Shown here one piece after another: positions 1 through 6,519 of a DNA stretch of 14,771 nucleotides. Origin of the DNA: Candidatus Zixiibacteriota bacterium (GTDB lineage: Bacteria > Zixibacteria > MSB-5A5 > CAIYYT01); contig JAPLUP010000569.1 in NCBI GenBank assembly GCA_026397575.1, positions 1-14,771 on the forward strand. Reading direction: 5' to 3'. The notes below the pieces were generated by a model, which searched no databases, was not told the origin of the DNA, and saw only the letters and a list, made by a program, of their open reading frames with translations. How positions within the stretch are numbered: the first letter of the stretch is position 1; every line of letters starts with the position of its first letter. The position numbers and the translations under genes were made by a program.

Positions 1-22
1 TCGGGATTCCGGACGCCGCCTG
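1..22. repeat. Partial REP-like palindromic repeat, cut by the window edge
   Basis: Positions 3-22 match positions 5104-5123 at 19 of 20 bases (the GGGATTCC arm followed by GACGCCGCCTG, with one change at position 11). The left arm of the hairpin lies outside the window. It sits just beyond the terminator of the minus-strand dockerin gene, a usual place for intergenic palindromes. Confidence 0.6.
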
Positions 23-33
23 TGAAAACAAAC

Positions 34-66
34 AAAAAAAGAGCAAGGGTCTTTCGACCCTTGCTC
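34..66 (-). terminator. Rho-independent terminator of the dockerin gene
   Basis: A perfect 11-bp stem (41-51 with 56-66) encloses a 4-nt loop (52-55). Read on the minus strand it is followed by seven T residues (complement of 34-40) and further T-rich sequence. It starts about 30 nt after the stop codon at 98-100, so it is well placed to end that transcript. Confidence 0.92.
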
Positions 67-97
67 ACACAATCTCAACAACGTTAAAGCTGCGAGA

Positions 98-3000
98 TTA
101 GAAAACGAACGCGCTCTTAGGCGGTGGACCGTAGGTAAAGAAATAGTCACCAAAATAAGTGACATCAGCGAGGTCCACGTCACCATCATTGTCCAAATCA
201 CCGAGGTGTTTGAACGGAAATGGTCCGGGCTTGACGAGTGGCGCGGCGACGTATTGCTGCAGAATCACAAGGTCAAGCAGATCAATGACACCATCATCAT
301 TGACGTCTCCGCGGCCGAAGCCGGCGAACTTGTTCGCGAAGTTCCGGAGATTTTCGAGATCTGGTTGTGACCAGGTACCGAGCATTCCGAACAGGGCGTA
401 GCCGAACGAAGTCGTATCATAGGCGTGCAGAGTGGTCTTGCCAAACGCAACCTCGGTCGCATAGTCAGTACCATCTTCGACAGGCGCTAACTTCGTTACG
501 GCTTCCGGATACAAATCAACCCAGTTATACAAACTGTCAAACTGCTCGTTTTTCCAGTAGGTGTCTATGCTGTGCAGGATTTGACCATTGTACATCGGGT
601 CGGTCGCGGTGCCATCAGGCCAGTGGGAACCCTTGCTGGGAAGACCAATCTGACCATAAACATCACCAGTTGGGCCGAATTGGTAAATCCAGCCCTTATC
701 AACATCGCCATCGCCATCGTCAGCCGCACTAACGTCCCAATCGATGAACGAGCCGTAATACAGTCCGGTGATGTCCGTGGCATTACGGTTGATGATATCC
801 TGGACCACCAGTTTGAAGTTGCCGAATTCAGAAGGGTAACCGCCAATTTCTCGGTAGTTCACCTGGATACCCATAGACGGACCACCCTGATGCAGGCCGG
901 GATTGGTACCGGTGGTGGTAAAGCCCGCAAGCTGTCCAGAGTCGATCATCGACCAGGTGCAGAGGTCACCAATAAGATCAGGATAGGTATAACCACCGTC
1001 AGTTGAGTACTCGACAGGGAGCACGTTGCCATCGTAGCCTTTGAGGCAACCACCGCAATCGGTTCCGGTCGGGTAGTACCCATACAGGAAGCCTCCTTGA
1101 AGGAGAGCATCATAAGAGCCTGTGCCGGAGATAGGATTCCAGGCAGCGCTCATCATGTCGTTAGCGTAGAACATGGTACCGGTGAACAAGTTGTCGTCCC
1201 CAGCTCCCAGACTGAACGCCACCGATGGGTCATTACCAAGCATCCCGATATTGTCGGTCCACGAATAACCGTAATCACCAAACCACATCTCGTCGATTTC
1301 GGTTGGGCAGTAATTATACGGAACCACGTACTGGATTTCCGCCTGCTGATGTAAAATCGGATCCGGAGGACTCCACGGATTTTCAATGTTGTAGTCCGGA
1401 TCGTTAGACGCAATCTGGATGAAGAAGGTATTATAGCCGAGGAAAGCCATCTTGGAACGATCAAACTGGAACACGAAATTCGCAGATCCGCCCCCGCCAA
1501 CGACGCCAGCGGAGCCGGACACCCAAGCAGCCCAATCATTCGCAGCGGTGCCGAGAGCCGAATTAGCAACGGCAGGCTTAACCGCAACCGGCGAATCCAC
1601 ACCCATCCACTCACCGCCACCATGTCTGTGACCTACCGTGAGACCTGCTTCAGGTACAAACGGTACAAACGTCAGACCGTTGGGGGTGGTATGGAACCGG
1701 TTCTGGGTACGATCAGGCAGCATCTCGTCAATGTTGTTGTCGATGAATTGCTTCGACAAATTGGCGGCAGCCCTCTGGCCAACCGCAGAAACCGTGCTAA
1801 TCTTCGCCGTCAGACTCATAGCACCGGTGGCATAGTGACCAAACGTGCTGTAAGTCAGGGGCAAAAGGCCGGTGTTCTTGACCGCATCGAGATCTGTTCT
1901 CTGAACCAGATTCGGTTCGGATTTGAACACAGGATCAAACGTCACGAAGGTCTCAGGAACAACCAAACGAGGACGCGGACCCATGTTTCTGAAGGCAAAC
2001 ACTTTGCCGTTCGTGGCAATACCGCCGATCGCAGTGTTATAATCGCTAAAGCGAGTTGTTACCACGATCCAGTCGTTGCCGTATCCTAAACCGTCGTCAG
2101 TACCGTGAGCAAGCGCGGAACCATTGACATAACCAGTAAACCCGTAGGTTACCAGACGCGCGCCTGTGTTACCATCGACAATTTTGAAAGTTCCACTAAG
2201 CGGCGTAGCGATGTAGTTGCCGCCGTACAGAACATACGGATCCTGAGTTGTGACAGCAGCGCCATGCACGTTGTTGTCATAGTCAGATATTCCATTGTTC
2301 GCAGCTAGGAACGCGGTATTGGTCGAATTGGCGAATGAGGTTCGACGAACACCACGGGAGTTGGCCGCAGCCCCGCCAAGGAAGTTGCCATAGCCAAATA
2401 TAACCCCCCCAAGTGAACTGATAACTGCCGGCGGAGAATTCCAGGCCGCGCCTTGGAAGCGTATCATCGCGCTCCCAGTACCGGGTCCGTTACCCAACCA
2501 CTGGGCAGTACCGGTCGCCACATCAAGCTTCTGGCGGAAGCCAAGATAGCCGGTACCATACGGATCGTCAGACCAGGAATTGAGATACAGGTTGCCGAGA
2601 TAGTGAGTCGGGGCGGAAAGGAAACCACCCGGACAATAAGTTTGCCACTCTGGCCCTGGGACATAATTCCAGTTCGTAGTAAACGTTCCCGTCATGTCAA
2701 CCCCCGTCGGAACCGGCGTCAGGCTATAAACGCCGCCTGCAGTAGGATAGCCGGTACCAGAAGGCTCCAAGTTTGAGGTGCCGATAAACAAGTTAGCAAC
2801 ACCGTCACTCGACATACTAGCCATCATTGCGGCGGGATCATCACCCAAGGGGAGACCTTGGACCACGTCCAAAAAAGTGTACATCGTAATTAGGCCGGTC
2901 AGTTTATCCAGGCCATACACGCCACCGTAATCACCGCAAAAGTAAACGTAGTCGCCAAGGATGACCGGCGGTGCATTCTGGAACCAATCACCGGCTCCAG

Positions 3001-3490
3001 GAAGCGGCGTACCACCTACGACGTTGTCTCTTGACCAAATCTTGTCGCCAGTGAGCGCATCGACTTTGATGAATCCGTTGGTAGTGCCCGTACCCATGTA
3101 CAGAAAACCATCTACAATGGTCGGATCTGACATCAATGAGCCACACAAGGCGGACCAGGGCTTAGTGCTCGAAGTCCAAATCACTGCGCCAGTCTGGAGA
3201 TTGAGACACATAACACGGCCGGTGAAAAACACGTACACCTTGTCATTGACAATAAGCGGTGCGGTGTAACGCATTTGCCTGCCGCCGCCCGGAAAATAGC
3301 TCCAGGCGTTGCGAATGCCGCTGACGTCTCCGAGGGAAATGCCGGACTCTGAGGTACGACCATAGTCGTGACACCAGGTCGGCCATTGATCGAGCGGATT
3401 CGGAGCGGCTTTTAGCGAACTTCCTGCTGGACCGCAAAAACCAACAATGATGGTAAGTGCGAGCACAGCTACCAAAAGTTTTTTTAACAT
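98..3490 (-). CDS. Secreted PQQ-like beta-propeller protein with C-terminal type I dockerin
   Basis: This 1130-residue protein begins with a Sec signal peptide (Lys-Lys at 3-4, hydrophobic core about 5-20, likely cleavage near residues 28-29 after LKA). Residues about 80-205 hold at least three PQQ/quinoprotein-type blades, seen as VYVFF..CLNLQTGAVIW, LYMGTG..VDALTGDKIW and VYFCGD..LDKLTG, and less regular blades seem to continue to about 500. Residues about 510-1050 match no family I recognise. An Asp-rich calcium-loop-like stretch (DDGDGDVD) lies near 925. The last 70 residues are a dockerin with two calcium loops (DVNDDGVIDLLDL and DLDNDGDVDLADV). The ATG has a strong Shine-Dalgarno site. 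No catalytic quinoprotein function is implied, because PQQ-type blades often serve as scaffolds. The partner of the dockerin is unknown, as no cohesin is in the window. Likely exported or surface-associated; exact role not known. Confidence 0.88.
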   Translation of the reverse strand: MLKKLLVAVLALTIIVGFCGPAGSSLKAAPNPLDQWPTWCHDYGRTSESGISLGDVSGIRNAWSYFPGGGRQMRYTAPLIVNDKVYVFFTGRVMCLNLQTGAVIWTSSTKPWSALCGSLMSDPTIVDGFLYMGTGTTNGFIKVDALTGDKIWSRDNVVGGTPLPGAGDWFQNAPPVILGDYVYFCGDYGGVYGLDKLTGLITMYTFLDVVQGLPLGDDPAAMMASMSSDGVANLFIGTSNLEPSGTGYPTAGGVYSLTPVPTGVDMTGTFTTNWNYVPGPEWQTYCPGGFLSAPTHYLGNLYLNSWSDDPYGTGYLGFRQKLDVATGTAQWLGNGPGTGSAMIRFQGAAWNSPPAVISSLGGVIFGYGNFLGGAAANSRGVRRTSFANSTNTAFLAANNGISDYDNNVHGAAVTTQDPYVLYGGNYIATPLSGTFKIVDGNTGARLVTYGFTGYVNGSALAHGTDDGLGYGNDWIVVTTRFSDYNTAIGGIATNGKVFAFRNMGPRPRLVVPETFVTFDPVFKSEPNLVQRTDLDAVKNTGLLPLTYSTFGHYATGAMSLTAKISTVSAVGQRAAANLSKQFIDNNIDEMLPDRTQNRFHTTPNGLTFVPFVPEAGLTVGHRHGGGEWMGVDSPVAVKPAVANSALGTAANDWAAWVSGSAGVVGGGGSANFVFQFDRSKMAFLGYNTFFIQIASNDPDYNIENPWSPPDPILHQQAEIQYVVPYNYCPTEIDEMWFGDYGYSWTDNIGMLGNDPSVAFSLGAGDDNLFTGTMFYANDMMSAAWNPISGTGSYDALLQGGFLYGYYPTGTDCGGCLKGYDGNVLPVEYSTDGGYTYPDLIGDLCTWSMIDSGQLAGFTTTGTNPGLHQGGPSMGIQVNYREIGGYPSEFGNFKLVVQDIINRNATDITGLYYGSFIDWDVSAADDGDGDVDKGWIYQFGPTGDVYGQIGLPSKGSHWPDGTATDPMYNGQILHSIDTYWKNEQFDSLYNWVDLYPEAVTKLAPVEDGTDYATEVAFGKTTLHAYDTTSFGYALFGMLGTWSQPDLENLRNFANKFAGFGRGDVNDDGVIDLLDLVILQQYVAAPLVKPGPFPFKHLGDLDNDGDVDLADVTYFGDYFFTYGPPPKSAFVF

Positions 3491-3494
3491 GTAC

Positions 3495-3503
3495 TTCCTC
3501 CTT
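3495..3503 (-). promoter_or_regulatory. Ribosome binding site of the dockerin gene
   Basis: On the minus strand AAGGAGGAA lies four bases before the ATG at 3490. It is a near-perfect complement to the 16S rRNA tail and confirms the chosen start. Confidence 0.88.
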
Positions 3504-3540
3504 AAATAACTTAGGAAATAACGTTTGTAGTTTGCCTTCC

Positions 3541-3840
3541 GGCGTCTTTCGACCCGGATACACCAACCTTTATGCTTCCTTCAACCGCAGCAGACCATGT
3601 AATCTGCCTAAGGATCAGGCAACTTCTTAAATTGGCGTCGATCCGTTCAACTTGTCTAGGGTTTAAGGATCACAGGCCAACTACTTCTTTATTCTGATTC
3701 CTAATGGAGTCAGGGGTTAAACTACTTTATCATATTCGGCGTGCCGAACCGATTCTTTAGTTTTCCCCGAAGCGTCGTACACGGAATTATCTAAGTTTCT
3801 TTATCTTTACGGGAACCGCCTAAGCGATTTCACCTCCTAA
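3541..3840 (-). other. Long untranslated leader of the dockerin gene with degenerate repeats and an orphan Shine-Dalgarno sequence
   Basis: No convincing gene occurs here on either strand. On the minus strand a loosely conserved unit of about 25-36 nt recurs, roughly GGAAT, then ATAAAGAAGTAGTT, then CCTGATCC. Its plus-strand positions are about 3555-3581, 3610-3635, 3665-3701, 3703-3739 and 3781-3812. Small hairpins lie at 3605-3621 and 3735-3748. At 3831-3840 the minus strand reads TTAGGAGGTG and continues with A. This is a perfect anti-16S match with no usable start codon at normal spacing; the GTG within it opens only eight codons. The region may be a transcribed structured leader, but that is inference, and I match it to no known riboswitch. 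Confidence 0.4.
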
Positions 3841-3903
3841 AACAAACAAGAAGACACAAGTAAGTAATCAACGACAAGTAAATGAAAATGAGATTTGGTA
3901 AGA

Positions 3904-3920
3904 ATGGATCAAGAATCCAT
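3904..3920. repeat. Small hairpin in the divergent intergenic region
   Basis: A perfect 6-bp inverted repeat (ATGGAT / ATCCAT) encloses 5 nt. No T-run follows on either strand, so it is not called a terminator. The rest of 3841-4147 shows no ORF, RNA gene or clear promoter. Confidence 0.4.
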
Positions 3921-4027
3921 GCACCAAGAGTTAGTCAGATGAGGTAATAATCCACCATCATCAAACTCGAAAATGCGTGAGTCAGAGGCTTATGACTACT
4001 AAACGTACTTGTACTGCAAATTCATGA

Positions 4028-4042
4028 TGTGCACAGTGCACA
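4028..4042. repeat. Operator-like inverted repeat
   Basis: Two 7-bp arms, TGTGCAC and GTGCACA, are exact reverse complements around a single central A. Compact symmetry in a divergent promoter region is compatible with a transcription-factor site, but no regulator is assigned and the distance to the dockerin start (about 540 nt) is large. Confidence 0.35.
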
Positions 4043-4147
4043 CCAAAACGTTCAATCACCGCGAGTAATGTATAAACTTGCTTCAGAATGTCAAGAACAT
4101 TTTTGCATTTGGCGGGAAATTCTGACGCTCCTGCTTCCTACTTGAAA

Positions 4148-4224
4148 CGCCAAAACCCGGTTTTTCAGGTGTCGTCAGGAAAGGATTCCTGCCGGCGCGC
4201 TCAAGGGCGGTTTTGGCGCCAAAA
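4148..4224. repeat. Composite palindromic element containing REP-like copy 1
   Basis: An exact 10-bp inverted repeat (CGCCAAAACC at 4148-4157, GGTTTTGGCG at 4209-4218) brackets a hairpin of the local repeat family (CAGGAA 4176-4181, loop AGGA, TTCCTG 4186-4191). The right end overlaps a perfect 14-bp palindrome, TTTTGGCGCCAAAA (4211-4224). Positions 4176-4202 are an exact 27-bp reverse complement of 5044-5070. Confidence 0.72.
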
Positions 4225-4302
4225 TGCCCCCTCTCCATAAGAAGAGTAGTCTGAGCGTTCGGCACCCCACGATCTGGAGAGTGCTGACAAAGCCCAAACC
4301 GT

Positions 4303-4448
4303 GTCATTGCGAGGAGTGCGGAGAGGTGATGCACGGTGTGGAGCACGACGAAGCAATCTCGATTTGCGCTCTTGCGATGCAGGCGCGCAGATTGCTTCGT
4401 CGTCATCACCCCTCCCATCTCTCACCAGCCCTGACTCCTCGCAATGAC
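4303..4448. mobile_element. 146-bp nested palindrome, MITE-like or REP-type repeat
   Basis: The ends are a perfect 15-bp inverted repeat (GTCATTGCGAGGAGT at 4303-4317, its complement at 4434-4448). A second perfect 15-bp pair (ACGACGAAGCAATCT at 4345-4359, its complement at 4389-4403) lies inside. Between them 4321-4331 pairs with 4404-4414 with one G-T wobble. Outside, 4277-4286 and 4464-4473 also pair with one wobble. Translation gives the familiar spurious CHCEE..DEAI peptide pattern that this repeat type produces in many environmental bacterial genomes (established knowledge, from memory). No transposase is present, so the element would be non-autonomous. No clear target duplication is visible. 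Confidence 0.8.
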
Positions 4449-4605
4449 AATTCCGAGCATTTTCAACACTCTCAGAGTGCAGGGGGCGTTTCGCAGCATT
4501 TTCCACCTGTGCGACAGACAGCAAGTCGGAAATGGGCGAGCTATAGCCTTTATGCAGCTTCCGAAAATGTATTGCTCGAGATTGATATTGCAGCCACAGA
4601 ATAAA

Positions 4606-4638
4606 GACCCCACCCGACGCTGCGCTTTGGGTGGGGTC
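4606..4638. terminator. Strong GC-rich hairpin, possible terminator with weak T-tract
   Basis: A perfect 10-bp stem (GACCCCACCC 4606-4615, GGGTGGGGTC 4629-4638) has a 13-nt loop. On the minus strand it is followed by TTTATTCTG, a weak T-tract; on the plus strand no T-run follows. No gene ends next to it in either direction, so it is either an isolated insulator-like terminator or a mobile intergenic hairpin. Confidence 0.5.
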
Positions 4639-4684
4639 CAATGTTAAACGCTTATTCACTGTCCGCCAGTCGGTTAGGTCATAC

Positions 4685-4743
4685 GGGACAGGTTGTTATT
4701 ATTAACGATAATAGCTGATTTTGGCAATCGTTATCACCCTGTC
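4685..4743. repeat. Imperfect stem-loop with AT-rich core
   Basis: The outer arms GGGACAGG (4685-4692) and CCTGTCTC pair with one wobble. An inner 7-bp pair (TAACGAT 4703-4709, ATCGTTA 4727-4733) lies within. It holds the first AT palindrome described below. Function not known; no T-run or gene is attached. Confidence 0.4.
4697..4713. repeat. AT-rich palindrome, copy 1 (interrupted)
   Basis: TATTAT and ATAATA arms are separated by five bases. It shares the arm sequence, and the flanking ATAATAGC, with the copy at 5130-5143. Confidence 0.45.
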
Positions 4744-4911
4744 TCTCGCTTTCGGCAGTCGCCTGTCGTTATGCATCCGCTTCTGCCTAATCGATCAGAC
4801 GCGGGAAATCACATCTAACCCGTTGCTTCATATTGTCATATTAGTTACTGGCAGACGCAGATAAGACGGTGCGGTGGCCATGCAGGCAGAGCGTGATTTG
4901 GGTGGCAGACC

Positions 4912-4938
4912 CCAGCAGCGGAGAGATTCCGCGGCTGG
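4912..4938. repeat. GC-rich hairpin
   Basis: CCAGC and GCTGG, then GCGG and CCGC, pair around a 7-nt loop with one A-G mismatch in the stem. It lies six bases before the perfect AT palindrome at 4944. Nothing resembling a gene is seen in 4744-5040. Confidence 0.45.
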
Positions 4939-4943
4939 TAACC

Positions 4944-4957
4944 TATTATTAATAATA
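4944..4957. repeat. AT-rich palindrome, copy 2 (perfect)
   Basis: TATTATTAATAATA is a perfect 14-bp palindrome flanked by CC and TAGG. It differs at one base from the copies at 5130-5143 and 6583-6596. Confidence 0.5.
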
Positions 4958-5043
4958 TAGGCCAGGGGACTGGAGGAAACGAGAGCCCAGATACGTCGTC
5001 ATTTGACTGCCCAACATCGGCACGGACGTCGAAAAAGCCAGGT

Positions 5044-5074
5044 GAGCGCGCCGGCAGGAATCCTTTCCTGCCGG
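5044..5074. repeat. REP-like hairpin repeat, copy 2
   Basis: A perfect 10-bp stem (CCGGCAGGAA 5051-5060, TTCCTGCCGG 5065-5074) has a TCCT loop. Positions 5044-5070 are an exact 27-bp inverted copy of 4176-4202, which shows recent shared origin. Confidence 0.8.
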
Positions 5075-5090
5075 ATCAGTAAGCTAGTCA

Positions 5091-5123
5091 AGGTCGTCAG
5101 GAAGGGATTCCTGACGCCGCCTG
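5091..5123. repeat. REP-like hairpin repeat, copy 3
   Basis: A perfect 9-bp stem (CGTCAGGAA 5095-5103, TTCCTGACG 5108-5116) has a GGGA loop. The right side, through CGCCTG, matches the truncated copy at the window start. It lies seven bases before the AT palindrome at 5130. Confidence 0.78.
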
Positions 5124-5129
5124 AAGTGG

Positions 5130-5143
5130 TATTATCAATAATA
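5130..5143. repeat. AT-rich palindrome, copy 3
   Basis: TATTATCAATAATA is identical to positions 6583-6596. It lies 16 bases upstream of the proposed -35 box of the TPR gene, where it could act as an operator or AT-rich promoter-enhancing element (inference). Confidence 0.5.
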
Positions 5144-5159
5144 GCAAGAGATAAACTTC

Positions 5160-5187
5160 TTGACCAATCCTAAAAGTTGCGTACATT
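5160..5187 (+). promoter_or_regulatory. Putative sigma70-type promoter of the TPR gene
   Basis: TTGACC (5160-5165) and TACATT (5182-5187) are separated by 16 bp. Transcription would then begin about 5194-5197, at or just before the ATG at 5197, giving a leaderless or nearly leaderless mRNA. This agrees with the lack of any Shine-Dalgarno sequence before that ATG. The -10 box is only a fair match. Confidence 0.45.
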
Positions 5188-5196
5188 TACACTGGT

Positions 5197-6519
5197 ATGA
5201 AGCTGTCTTTCAAGCAACTTATGGAAGCGATCCGCGAGCGGTTCCGGCGGCATGCCGATCCGGAAACCCAGTTCGAGATGATCAACGATGCACTTGAGGA
5301 GGGGGATTTTGAGACCGTCCTCGAGGAGACCGATAAGATCATCTCCCGGTCGCGGTATGTCTCGAATTTCACCGGCCGCTTGCTTGCCAAGACGCGATTT
5401 TTCAACTCGTCGGAGGAATACAACAATTATTTGCTGCGACATCCGACGCAGTCCTATATCAGTTGGGAGTTCCCGCTGGCTCCGGAAGCGCATTTTCACC
5501 GCGCCCTGGTCTTCCAGAAATCGGGGCGTCTGAGATCGAGTCGCGAAGAGATTGAAAAATCGCTGATGGAGTTCCCCGATTCGGCGAAGTATCTGGTGGA
5601 ACTCGGCTTCATTCTCTTCAACATGAAGCAGTATTCGGACGCGGCGGCGGCGTTTGAGAGAGCGCTGGAAAACGATCTGACTGATGATCGTCTCTATTCC
5701 AGTCGCGCCCAGATCGGTCTGGGATTGCTGCATCTGGAACAGGCGGACTACCTCGGCGCCAAACGCTGCCTTAATGAGGCACGACGTCTCTCGCCGGACA
5801 ATCGCGAAGTGATGGCGCATCTGCATTTGTTGTCGGAGCTCGAAACCGATCCCCGCCAGCGCGCCGACTATTTCCTCGGTGTCGGCAGCTTTGATTCGGC
5901 GTTGGAAGCGTTTAACGAGGCGCTGCTTCAGAATCCAAATGATTTCGATATGCACCTGGGGATTGCTTTCACGTACAAAGAGCTCCAGCAGTTCGATCTC
6001 GCGGAGAAACACATCAAGAAGGCTTTCCAGTACAACCCGGGGAGCGCGCAGGTCAATTTTGCGCTTGGCTGGACCTACCTGATGCAGGATCGCCCGGAAC
6101 TGGCGGAAGAGGAAATCATCAAGGCCATCCGCAAGAATCCATACGACGGCGGTTTTTATGTCGGACTGGCCTATGTCTATCTCGAACGCGCCAGAGCGGG
6201 CGAAATCATCGAAGCCGACAAACTGATATCGGCCACGACCCGCGCCGCAGAGTTGGATCCACTTTATCCCGAATCATACATGATCCTCGCCGAGTACTAT
6301 CAGCTGGAGGAGAATTTGGCGGCGGCACGTAAAGCGATCGAGTCGGCTGTCCGCATTTCCCCGAACAATCAGTCGGCGCATATCCTTGCCGCCGAAATCT
6401 ATCTTGAACTGGGACGCAAAAAACGCTCCATGCATCATCTCAACGAGGCGGCTGATTTCGGACGCGACACTGAGGAAATGCAGCAATTGCGCGATCGGCT
6501 TCAAGGCGAAGACCTTTGA
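5197..6519 (+). CDS. Cytoplasmic TPR-repeat protein
   Basis: The 440-residue protein has no signal peptide or membrane segment. From about residue 90 to the C-terminus it consists of tetratricopeptide repeats with the usual small/aromatic pattern and closing Pro: A.FHRALVFQKSGRL, YLVELGFILFNMKQYSDAAAAFERAL, YFLGVGSFDSALEAFNEALLQNP, MHLGIAFTYKELQQFDLAEKHIKKAFQYNP, VNFALGWTYLMQDRPELAEEEIIKAIRKNP, and others to about 435. The first 90 residues are charged and helical and match no domain I know. TPRs are protein-protein scaffolds, so the substrate or partner cannot be named. The ATG is the only start after the in-frame stop at 5161, and no ribosome binding site precedes it. The stop overlaps the TTG of the nuclease gene (TTGA at 6516), so the two are probably co-translated. 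Confidence 0.85.
   Translation: MKLSFKQLMEAIRERFRRHADPETQFEMINDALEEGDFETVLEETDKIISRSRYVSNFTGRLLAKTRFFNSSEEYNNYLLRHPTQSYISWEFPLAPEAHFHRALVFQKSGRLRSSREEIEKSLMEFPDSAKYLVELGFILFNMKQYSDAAAAFERALENDLTDDRLYSSRAQIGLGLLHLEQADYLGAKRCLNEARRLSPDNREVMAHLHLLSELETDPRQRADYFLGVGSFDSALEAFNEALLQNPNDFDMHLGIAFTYKELQQFDLAEKHIKKAFQYNPGSAQVNFALGWTYLMQDRPELAEEEIIKAIRKNPYDGGFYVGLAYVYLERARAGEIIEADKLISATTRAAELDPLYPESYMILAEYYQLEENLAAARKAIESAVRISPNNQSAHILAAEIYLELGRKKRSMHHLNEAADFGRDTEEMQQLRDRLQGEDL

Noticed and set aside
49..3555. Shared 12-mer GTCTTTCGACCC at 49-60 and 3544-3555 flanking the dockerin gene
   Set aside because: At 49-60 it is part of the terminator hairpin; at 3544 the flanks differ and only a short weak stem forms. 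Likely coincidence, not a terminal repeat.
3504..3600. Cyclic-di-GMP (GEMM) riboswitch in the dockerin leader
   Set aside because: GGCAAAC and GAAAG-like words occur, but not in the GEMM order or spacing, and the tetraloop-receptor arrangement is not recognisable.
4201..4659. Minus-strand 152-residue ORF with a CHCEE..DEAI pattern, and the plus-strand 126-residue ORF opposite
   Set aside because: Both are translations of the nested palindrome and flanking hairpins; the peptide pattern is a known artefact of this repeat type.
4640..5160. Small RNA such as RNase P RNA, 6S or tmRNA
   Set aside because: Hairpins are present, and a GAGGAAAC word recalls RNase P, but the other conserved RNase P, 6S or tmRNA blocks are missing.
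5170..6012. 280-residue minus-strand ORF
   Set aside because: It is antisense to the clear TPR coding frame, has no recognisable domain and no ribosome site; a codon-bias shadow.
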